Shown here piece by piece: positions 1 through 7,508 of a DNA stretch of 64,000 bases. The stretch is taken from assembly GCA_003245715.1 (NCBI GenBank), contig QKCJ01000005.1, forward strand, positions 62,001 to 126,000, read 5' to 3'. The translations under genes were made by a program, and so were the position numbers. Position 1 is the first letter of the stretch. The number at the start of each line of letters is the position of its first letter. Origin of the DNA: a bacterium (lineage in GTDB: Bacteria > Planctomycetota > SZUA-567). Below the pieces are notes generated by a model, which had not been told where the DNA came from, did no database searches, and saw only the letters and a list, made by a program, of their open reading frames with translations.

Positions 1-660
<660 letters not shown>

Positions 661-683
661 CCATAAACTTTTTGGAGTTTAAT

Positions 684-1169
684 GTGGAAAATACAACTCA
701 GAAAAATGATGAGGAAATCCTGACGTTCAACCTCTGTGTTATTACACCTGAGCGGAAGGTTTTTGACGGGGAAGTTCTTCAGGCGTCAATGACTGGTGTT
801 TCTGGTGAGTTTGATATTCAGCCCAGACATGAGCCGTTTCTCACCCCGCTTAAGGTGGGTGAGGTTATTTTCTCTCTTCCTTCATCTGATGGTGTTGATT
901 CTGAAGAAATTGTTCTTGCTGTTCATGGTGGTTTTCTTGATATGGACGGAACAACAGCGACTGTATACGCGTCTTCGGCGGAAAAAGCAGGTGAGATTGA
1001 CATTGAAAGAGCGAAGGAAGCTGAAAAGCGCGCCAGAGAACGTCTTGAGCAGGTCACTCTGCATCAGGGTGATGAAGCTCCGGTTGATTTTGACCGCGCT
1101 CAACTTGCTCTGCTTCGTGCGGTTCTGAGAATTCAGATTGTTGAACATTATATCAATAACCGCAATTAG
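684..1169 (+). CDS. atpC: F-type ATP synthase epsilon subunit
   Basis: The protein has 161 residues when started at GTG 684, which has GGAG six bases upstream; a longer frame from TTG 672 lacks such a site. Epsilon is part of the rotating central stalk, couples F1 to Fo and can inhibit ATP hydrolysis. The N-terminal beta-sandwich is recognised by LCVITPERKVFDGEV and by GEFDIQPRHEPFLTPLKVG; a C-terminal helical hairpin (about 105-155) is rich in Glu, Arg and Ala. It is longer than the usual 130-140 residues because of an acidic loop around 68-75 and a longer helical region. It is the last gene of the atp operon and is followed by a strong terminator. Confidence 0.95.
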   Translation: MENTTQKNDEEILTFNLCVITPERKVFDGEVLQASMTGVSGEFDIQPRHEPFLTPLKVGEVIFSLPSSDGVDSEEIVLAVHGGFLDMDGTTATVYASSAEKAGEIDIERAKEAEKRARERLEQVTLHQGDEAPVDFDRAQLALLRAVLRIQIVEHYINNRN

Positions 1170-1190
1170 TAAATACACCAGTTTTTATTC

Positions 1191-1217
1191 AGGCCGGACT
1201 TTTGTCCGGCCTTTTTT
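1191..1217 (+). terminator. Rho-independent terminator of the atp operon
   Basis: A perfect 9 bp stem, AGGCCGGAC with GTCCGGCCT, closes a TTTT loop and is followed by a run of T. It starts about 20 bases after the atpC stop and ends the ATP synthase operon. Confidence 0.93.
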
Positions 1218-1280
1218 ATTTGTTCAACCGGCCTTGAGCGCTATACTATTAGCTGATTATATATTTTTTGCGGATATTTT

Positions 1281-3362
1281 ATGTCGGGTATTCTTGATAA
1301 AAGCGTTCAATACCTCAAAGGTGTTGGTGAGGCCAGGGCAAAGGATTTTGCCAGACTGGGTGTCTGCACATTACGCGATCTGGTTTTCACATTCCCGCGC
1401 GATATCTCCGATCGTTCAAACATCTCTACTATTGCCGGCATTGAGAACGAGGGCGAGGTGGTCATTCTCGGTAACGTTATTAAATATCGCGAGCGTAACA
1501 TCAGGCGCGGTAAGCTGCGATGTGTGGTCACGGCTATTATTGATGATGGTACGGGGCATCTTGAAGCTAGTTGGTTTAATGCGCCGTGGATTGCGGAAAA
1601 ACTTAATGACGCGACACTTCTTTTATATGGCAAGGTTCGCCGGGACGGCAAAGCTTTGAAGATGGATCATCCGGTCTTTGAGGTTGTGCCGGATTCAGGC
1701 GATATTTCCGACAGCCTGACCGCGGGCAGGATGGTGCCGATTTATCCGTGTACAGGAAAGCTTAACCAGAATGTCTGGCGCAAGGTGATTGATGCTGCCC
1801 TGAATGAGGCAAAAGATGTTATTCCGGAGATTTATCCACCAGACTATCTGCGCGAACATCAGCTTCTTGACCGGGCGAGTGCGGTCTGCAATATGCATTT
1901 TCCTGAGGATGAAGAAACACGGATGATGGCCAGATACCGCCTTGCTTATGATGAGTGCATCATGATGCAGCTTGCCATTGCCATGCGGCGCAAGAATTAT
2001 CATGATTCGTTCCCGGGCAGGAGTTTTAACTATAACCGTTCTATTGATACGCGTATTCGCAGGCTCTTCCCCTTCAGGCTTACTGATAGTCAGGAGCGGG
2101 TTATCCGTGAGGTTGTTGAGGATATGCAGAAGCCAGATCCGATGCACCGGCTGATTCAGGGGGATGTTGGCTCAGGTAAGACGGCGGTGGCTTTTTATGC
2201 GATACTCGTGGCTGTCGCCAACAAGACGCAGGTCTGTTTTATGGCGCCGACAGCACTTTTGGCAACACAGCATTTTAATACGATAACATCGTTTCTTGCT
2301 GCCAGTGATAAGTCACGCGTTCAGATGCGTCTGCTTAGCAGTGGAATGAAAAAATCTGAGCGCGAACTGTTAAAGGCTGAACTGGCAAGCGGTGCTATTG
2401 ATATTCTCATTTCAACTCACGCCGCTATTCAGACAGATGTGGAGTTTGCGGATCTTGGCTTGGTTATCATTGATGAGCAACATAAATTCGGCGTCAATCA
2501 GCGTGGGGCACTTATTAATAAAGGTGTCAGGCCTGATACAATTGTTATGACAGCGACGCCTATTCCGCGAAGTCTGGCGCTTACGCTTTATGGTGATCTT
2601 GATGTGAGTGTAATTGACTCGCTGCCGCCTGGCCGTAAACCGGTCAAGTCATCATTAATGCCATTGTCTGCCCAGGCCAAGGTCTGGTCGTTTGTTCGTA
2701 AGGAACTGGCTAAGGGGGCGCAGGCATATGTCGTTAGTCCGCTGCTTGAAGAGAATGAGGAGATCAGTCTGATCTCTGCGAAGGAAGCTTTCGAACAACT
2801 TAAGAATGAAGAGTTTAAGGGATACTCTGTCGGGTTGATGAGCGGCAAGATGAGTAAGGACGAGCAGCATCAGGTAATGACTAAATTCCGCAACCAGGAG
2901 GTTGATCTGCTGGTCAGTACAGTGGTTATCGAAGTTGGCGTTGATGTGCCTAATGCCAATATCATGGTTATTATTCATGCGGAACGCTTTGGACTGGCGC
3001 AGTTGCATCAATTACGCGGACGGGTGGGACGCGGTTCGGAGCAGGGGTATTTTGTCCTGCTTGCTGGTGGCAATTGCGGTGTCTCCCGGGAACGGCTTGA
3101 GATTCTTGTTTCAACCAATGACGGTTTTGATATCGCTGAACAGGATCTCAGGCTGCGCGGACCCGGTGAATTTCTCGGGACACGCCAACATGGTTTGCCT
3201 GAGTTAAAACTTGTTGATATTGTTAATGATTTTGATATGATTAAACATGCTCAGAAAGAGGTCGCTGCAATGCTACCGGATATTAAATCACCGCGTTTTT
3301 CGGCGTTACTGAGCGAACTTGTATATTTTATGCGTGGCATTGATGCTGCGGTTTCAGGTTAA
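1281..3362 (+). CDS. recG: ATP-dependent DNA helicase RecG
   Basis: RecG remodels stalled replication forks and branch-migrates Holliday junctions. The 693 residues match the family length. The N-terminal OB-fold wedge domain spans roughly 1-150 and opens with an HhH-like stretch (YLKGVGEARAKDFARLGV). The superfamily 2 helicase core follows: Walker A GDVGSGKT at 294-301, the DEQH box at 398-401, TATPIPR in motif III and QLRGRVGRG in motif VI near 575-584. The C-terminal RecG part (LRLRGPGEFLGTRQHGLP) is intact. It begins about 64 bases after the atp terminator and is transcribed in the same direction as the next genes. Confidence 0.97.
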   Translation: MSGILDKSVQYLKGVGEARAKDFARLGVCTLRDLVFTFPRDISDRSNISTIAGIENEGEVVILGNVIKYRERNIRRGKLRCVVTAIIDDGTGHLEASWFNAPWIAEKLNDATLLLYGKVRRDGKALKMDHPVFEVVPDSGDISDSLTAGRMVPIYPCTGKLNQNVWRKVIDAALNEAKDVIPEIYPPDYLREHQLLDRASAVCNMHFPEDEETRMMARYRLAYDECIMMQLAIAMRRKNYHDSFPGRSFNYNRSIDTRIRRLFPFRLTDSQERVIREVVEDMQKPDPMHRLIQGDVGSGKTAVAFYAILVAVANKTQVCFMAPTALLATQHFNTITSFLAASDKSRVQMRLLSSGMKKSERELLKAELASGAIDILISTHAAIQTDVEFADLGLVIIDEQHKFGVNQRGALINKGVRPDTIVMTATPIPRSLALTLYGDLDVSVIDSLPPGRKPVKSSLMPLSAQAKVWSFVRKELAKGAQAYVVSPLLEENEEISLISAKEAFEQLKNEEFKGYSVGLMSGKMSKDEQHQVMTKFRNQEVDLLVSTVVIEVGVDVPNANIMVIIHAERFGLAQLHQLRGRVGRGSEQGYFVLLAGGNCGVSRERLEILVSTNDGFDIAEQDLRLRGPGEFLGTRQHGLPELKLVDIVNDFDMIKHAQKEVAAMLPDIKSPRFSALLSELVYFMRGIDAAVSG

Positions 3363-3401
3363 CTTATTTAAACATAATTTGTTATATAGAATGGAGAAAT
3401 C

Positions 3402-4028
3402 ATGATTATCGAACCAAATGATGTTATCTTGTTTCAGGGCGACAGTATTACAGACGCTGGCCGTGACAGAAATAACCCGGATAATTTGGGTTCTGGTTAC
3501 GCTTATCTTCTCGGTTGCTGGCTCAAGGCCATGTACCCAGATTTTAATCTCACCATTTATAACCGCGGCATCAGCGGTAACAGGGTCAAGGACCTTGAAG
3601 CTCGCTGGCAGGAAGATACTCTTGACCTCAAGCCAACCCTGGTGTCAATTCTGATTGGTATTAATGACACCTGGCGTCGCTACGACAGCAATGATGCAAC
3701 TTCAGTAGAAGATTATGAAGCAGGTTATCGCCGTATTGTTGAAAAAGCCCGTGAAGAACTTGACTGCAAGATTGTAATTATGGAACCATTCCTGCTGCAC
3801 ACTCCTGAAGACCGGGCGCAGTGGCGGGTTGATCTTGATCCGAAGATTCATGCCGCACGCCGCGTTGCTGCTGATTATGCTGATTGTTTTGTACCGCTTG
3901 ACGGTGTTTTCGCTGCTGCGGCTATGGAAGTCAGCCCTGAGTACTGGCTGCCAGATGGCGTACACCCTAATGAACAGGCGCGCGCTCTTATTGCACAAAA
4001 ATGGCTGGAGGCTACTGACGCTTGCTAA
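3402..4028 (+). CDS. SGNH/GDSL-family hydrolase
   Basis: A 208-residue esterase-type hydrolase without a signal peptide, so probably cytoplasmic. All four SGNH blocks are visible: block I GDSIT with nucleophile Ser15, block II Gly in NRGISGN, block III Asn in GINDTW, and block V DGVHP with catalytic Asp185 and His188. Family members remove acetyl or acyl groups from sugars, lipids or peptidoglycan; the substrate cannot be read from sequence. The form resembles the short rhamnogalacturonan-acetylesterase-like or lysophospholipase-like proteins. It lies 39 bases after recG and 83 bases before mgtE, with AATGGAG-type ribosome binding sequence at 3390-3397. Functional linkage to its neighbours is not evident. 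Confidence 0.85.
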   Translation: MIIEPNDVILFQGDSITDAGRDRNNPDNLGSGYAYLLGCWLKAMYPDFNLTIYNRGISGNRVKDLEARWQEDTLDLKPTLVSILIGINDTWRRYDSNDATSVEDYEAGYRRIVEKAREELDCKIVIMEPFLLHTPEDRAQWRVDLDPKIHAARRVAADYADCFVPLDGVFAAAAMEVSPEYWLPDGVHPNEQARALIAQKWLEATDAC

Positions 4029-4111
4029 TAGTAATCTCATGTTATGCTAATAACTGATAAATATTTCAGTCGATAATGCCGGTTTTACTAAATTTTTCAC
4101 GGGGGGAGTCA

Positions 4112-5593
4112 ATGCTTGAAGAAATAAATCATTTCAGCATAGTTGACGAGTTGATATTGGCGCTTCCCAATATTGATGACCGTGATTCAATGCGCCTGTT
4201 GATGCAGCGTTATCACAGTGCTGACGTTATGGAAGCGCTGCGTGAACTGCCTGAGGTTGAACAGGCCAGACTTCTTGAGTTTATGGAAGCTGACGAGCAG
4301 GGCTACATCCTTGATGAAGCGACCGAGGAAGAGGCAGCTGAATATACTGTAGGCATGGCGCCTGAAAAACTTGCTGAAATCGTTGAGTCGATGCAGCATG
4401 ACGATGCGGCTGACCTGCTTGATACCATGAGTAAGTCCCGCGCGGAGAGCATTCTCTCGCTTATCCCGCGTGAAGAAGCTAATGGCATCCGTGAATTATT
4501 GAGCTATGAGCCTGATACCGCCGGTGGTATCATGACCAATGAGTTTTTTCACGCCCTGCCGCAGATGACGGTTGCTGAGGTCATAAACAAACTAAAGACT
4601 GAAGACCGTGAAGTAGAGAACCTTGATACGATTGTGGTTTGCCGTGAAGACATGAAGTTTATTGGTTTGCTTGCCGTTGAGGATCTCCTGCAGGCTGGCA
4701 ATGACAGTCTGGTTAGCTCTCTGATGGAGAGGGCGGCGGTTACTGTGGGTACGAACGCCGACCAGGAAGTCTGCGCGCGGTACATGACAAAATATGAACT
4801 GCCGATTCTGCCGGTGCTTGATCCACGCCGCAGGATTATTGGCATTATCACCTTCGATGATATCCTTGAGGTTATTGATGAGGAAGTATCTGAGGATATG
4901 TACCGAATGGCCGGTGTCGGTGCGGAACGTCCGCTTGACGAGAACGCTTTTGCCCGAGCCTTCAAGCGCCTTCCCTGGTTTATCGTGACCTTCTGCGGTA
5001 TGTCCCTACTTGGCATTGTGATAAGTCATTATCAGGTTACAATCTCGAAAGTTGTTGCCGTAAGTTTCTTTATCCCCGCGATTATGGGCTTGTCTGGTAA
5101 TGTCGGAATTCAAGCTTCAACCATTACTGTTCGCGGTCTGGCCATGGGGGATATTAATTTTTCTGACGTATTCTGGCTTCTTCGCCGTGAGCTTTTGGTT
5201 GGGGTTATTATTGGTGTAATATGTGGAACCGCTCTTGGCCTGGTTTCCGGGCTAATCACAAGTAACCAGCACAGTTCAAATGTTACTGCTCAAGTCAAGG
5301 TCAAGGAAAGCGGTGATCCAAACGATCCGCTAATTGAGGAAGATATTGTTGTCAAGGATTATATGCACCCGCCCTTGATGTGGGACTTTTTGCCACGGTT
5401 TCCCTTTACTGTCGGCTTTGCCATGTTTGTCGGTATCATGGGGGCGGTATCGCTTGGCACTTGTGTTCCGATGATCTGTTACCGCTTCGGAGTTGACCCT
5501 GCGCTTGCCAGCGGACCTTTTGTTACAACTCTTATTGATATTGGCACACAAACTCTGTATCTTGCTCTTGCCACCTGGCTGCTTATCGGTTAA
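4112..5593 (+). CDS. mgtE: MgtE-type magnesium transporter
   Basis: The 493-residue protein starts at ATG 4112, chosen because GGGGGAG stands just upstream; an in-frame ATG at 4076 lacks this. MgtE is a magnesium-gated magnesium channel of the inner membrane. The N-terminal superhelical domain comes first, with a duplicated repeat including YEPDTAGGIMTNEF. Two CBS domains follow (about 140-255, including YELPILPVLDPRRRIIGII), then a plug helix and five membrane helices from about residue 285. The pore-forming DPALASGPFVTT motif is intact. Unusually, about 45 hydrophilic residues are inserted between the third and fourth membrane helices (roughly 390-435). The nth gene starts 9 bases downstream, suggesting co-transcription. 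Confidence 0.94.
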   Translation: MLEEINHFSIVDELILALPNIDDRDSMRLLMQRYHSADVMEALRELPEVEQARLLEFMEADEQGYILDEATEEEAAEYTVGMAPEKLAEIVESMQHDDAADLLDTMSKSRAESILSLIPREEANGIRELLSYEPDTAGGIMTNEFFHALPQMTVAEVINKLKTEDREVENLDTIVVCREDMKFIGLLAVEDLLQAGNDSLVSSLMERAAVTVGTNADQEVCARYMTKYELPILPVLDPRRRIIGIITFDDILEVIDEEVSEDMYRMAGVGAERPLDENAFARAFKRLPWFIVTFCGMSLLGIVISHYQVTISKVVAVSFFIPAIMGLSGNVGIQASTITVRGLAMGDINFSDVFWLLRRELLVGVIIGVICGTALGLVSGLITSNQHSSNVTAQVKVKESGDPNDPLIEEDIVVKDYMHPPLMWDFLPRFPFTVGFAMFVGIMGAVSLGTCVPMICYRFGVDPALASGPFVTTLIDIGTQTLYLALATWLLIG

Positions 5594-5602
5594 AATACCG
5601 GT

Positions 5603-6238
5603 ATGGCAAAAGTAGAGATAAAAACAATCATCCGGCTGCTAAAAAAAGCTTACCCCAGTCCTGAGTGTGAGCTGGATTTTACCAATGCTTACGAGGTTCT
5701 GGTTGCTACAATTCTGTCGGCTCAGTGTACGGATAAAAAAGTCAACACGGTTACGCCGACCCTCTTTAAAAAATATCCGGATCCGCAAATATTGTCACGC
5801 GCGCGCCTGGCCTCTGTCGAGAAAATAATCAAGTCTCTGGGATTGTATCACAATAAGGCCAAAAGCATAATTTCGGCGGCTAAATGTATCTGTTCGGAAT
5901 TTAATGGTGTTGTCCCTGAGACGATGGATGAACTGACCAGACTTGCCGGAGTCGGTCGAAAGACGGCAAACTGTGTTCTGGTCAACGCTTTTAATAAACC
6001 CGGGATTATGGTCGATACCCACTGCATCCGTGTTTCGAACCGGCTTGGGCTTGTTGCCACTAAAGACGCGGTGAAGATTGAACTTGCGCTCAAGGAGATT
6101 GTTCCGCTTAAAGAGCAGGGGGCTTTTTCCCACCGTGTTATCCTCCATGGCAGAAGGGTTTGTTTTGCCAGAAAACCCAATTGCCTTGAGTGTATTTTGG
6201 GTAATGTATGCCCGTCATGTGAGGTTGATAATGGCTAA
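5603..6238 (+). CDS. nth: Endonuclease III
   Basis: A base-excision-repair DNA glycosylase and AP lyase that removes oxidised pyrimidines. The 211 residues match the family. The helix-hairpin-helix LAGVGRKTANCVL contains catalytic Lys120, and the catalytic Asp138 lies in VDTHCIRVSNRLGL; both fall at the same numbers as in the E. coli enzyme. The [4Fe-4S] cluster cysteines are Cys187, Cys194, Cys197 and Cys203, with the normal C-x6-C-x2-C-x5-C spacing. The last eight bases overlap the start of rnc, so the two are probably translationally coupled. Confidence 0.97.
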   Translation: MAKVEIKTIIRLLKKAYPSPECELDFTNAYEVLVATILSAQCTDKKVNTVTPTLFKKYPDPQILSRARLASVEKIIKSLGLYHNKAKSIISAAKCICSEFNGVVPETMDELTRLAGVGRKTANCVLVNAFNKPGIMVDTHCIRVSNRLGLVATKDAVKIELALKEIVPLKEQGAFSHRVILHGRRVCFARKPNCLECILGNVCPSCEVDNG

Positions 6239-6917
6239 TAAACAGGGATTACTCGATGATTTCCAGAGCAGGCTTGGTTATCGTTTTACCGATATCTCAC
6301 ATCTGCGGCAGGCTCTTACCCATGGCAGCAGCACAAAATCAAAGACAGACAATAATGAACGCATGGAGTTTTTTGGTGATGCAATCCTTGATTTTATTAT
6401 CTGTGAGATTTTGTTGAAGGAATTGCCTGAGAGTAGTGAGGGCGACCTTACGGAGATCAAGGGGGAGGTTGTCTCGCGAAAGTCATTGGCGAAGGCTGCA
6501 AAGCGTCTTAAATTGCGCGAAGTTATTATTCTCGGTAAAGGAATAGCCACAAGAGATGAGCTTCCCGGTTCGGTCTATGCAAATGTTTTTGAAGCGTTAA
6601 TTGCTGCTGTATATTATGACAGTGATATTTCTACGGTGCGCGAAATATTTGTTAAATTGCTGCTTCCTGAAATTGAGAATGCAAAACAATCCGCCCAGAA
6701 ACGTAATTACAAATCACTTCTACAGGAATGGGTGCAGAAAAATACTGACTCAGCTCTAGAATATAAAGTAGTTGATATGCAGGGGCCGGAGCACCTTAGA
6801 TACTTTACTGTTGAGGTTTATATCGGGGGTGAATGCTGCGGAAAGGGCGAAGGGCGCAGCAAGAAGGAGGCTGAACAGAAAGCCGCCGCTATAGCCATAA
6901 CCTCCCGTCAGCCCTGA
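6231..6917 (+). CDS. rnc: Ribonuclease III
   Basis: Cleaves double-stranded RNA, processing rRNA precursors and some mRNAs. The 228-residue protein begins at ATG 6231 inside the nth stop region; the frame continues further upstream but without similarity. The catalytic signature NNERMEFFGDAILD gives metal ligands Glu46 and Asp50; the second acidic site is Asn118-x-x-Glu121, where Asn in place of Asp is common in the family. The C-terminal double-stranded RNA-binding domain (about 155-226) includes NYKSLLQEWVQ and KGEGRSKKEAEQKAAAIA. It is the last gene of the mgtE-nth-rnc run. Confidence 0.96.
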   Translation: MANKQGLLDDFQSRLGYRFTDISHLRQALTHGSSTKSKTDNNERMEFFGDAILDFIICEILLKELPESSEGDLTEIKGEVVSRKSLAKAAKRLKLREVIILGKGIATRDELPGSVYANVFEALIAAVYYDSDISTVREIFVKLLLPEIENAKQSAQKRNYKSLLQEWVQKNTDSALEYKVVDMQGPEHLRYFTVEVYIGGECCGKGEGRSKKEAEQKAAAIAITSRQP

Positions 6918-7071
6918 TGTTATCGGACCAACTCAATCCAGAAACATCCTTTATTGTCTTGCGCTTTTAAATATTAATGATATAGTAACTTATGTGGTTG
7001 GTTTAGTATTTTTAATGTTTTATAACTAGTTATTATATTTTTTGTTTAAAGTAGTGACAAGGGGGGGTACC

Positions 7072-7407
7072 ATGAAACTTTCAAAAATTATGCTGGCTAC
7101 TGCTGTGGCCGGAATGATGTTGGCTGGGTGTGCAACAAAGAAGGAAGCGAAGAAGACTTGTTTTGAACCGCGCGATCTTGATGCAAATCATGACGGCAAG
7201 CTCACCAAGGAAGAGGCAAAAAGCTTCTACACTGAAGAGTTCAAGTGGTTTGACCAGGATAATGACGGCAAGATCAAGCTTGATGATTTTGTCTCTGCAC
7301 CTGATGTAAAAGCCAAGATTGATACCAATAAAGACGGTATTGCAACTGAAAAAGAGTACGTTGATTACTACACTGCCAATCCTTGTATGTGTGGCAAGTA
7401 CATGTAA
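7072..7407 (+). CDS. Small EF-hand lipoprotein
   Basis: A 111-residue predicted lipoprotein. ATG 7072 is preceded by a strong purine-rich site (AAGGGGGGG). The signal peptide ends in the lipobox LAGC with lipidated Cys20. Three complete 12-residue EF-hand calcium loops follow at 37-48 (D-x-N-x-D-G-x-x-x-x-x-E), 61-72 and 84-95; the second ends in Asp rather than Glu. The C-terminus holds a short CMC pair. It is likely a periplasmic calcium-binding protein or structural lipoprotein, but no specific function can be given. It has its own terminator and long AT-rich upstream DNA, so it appears to be a single-gene transcript. Confidence 0.85.
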   Translation: MKLSKIMLATAVAGMMLAGCATKKEAKKTCFEPRDLDANHDGKLTKEEAKSFYTEEFKWFDQDNDGKIKLDDFVSAPDVKAKIDTNKDGIATEKEYVDYYTANPCMCGKYM

Positions 7408-7432
7408 TTTCTGCGTTATCAATAAGTTTAGG

Positions 7433-7466
7433 ACAGCCGGCTTTTTAGTCGGCTGTTTTTCTTTTT
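7433..7466 (+). terminator. Rho-independent terminator after the EF-hand lipoprotein
   Basis: A 10 bp stem, ACAGCCGGCT with AGTCGGCTGT (one G-T pair), closes TTTT and runs into a T-rich tail. It lies 25 bases after the lipoprotein stop. Confidence 0.9.
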
Positions 7467-7508
7467 ATCTGCTTGTTACTGGAGGCTGGTGTATGTAAAA
7501 TCAGCATC

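Noticed and set aside
6231-6917. RNase III with Asn in place of the usual second-site Asp (Asn118)
   Set aside because: Asn at this position is common in active RNase III proteins of several phyla, so it is not evidence of inactivity.
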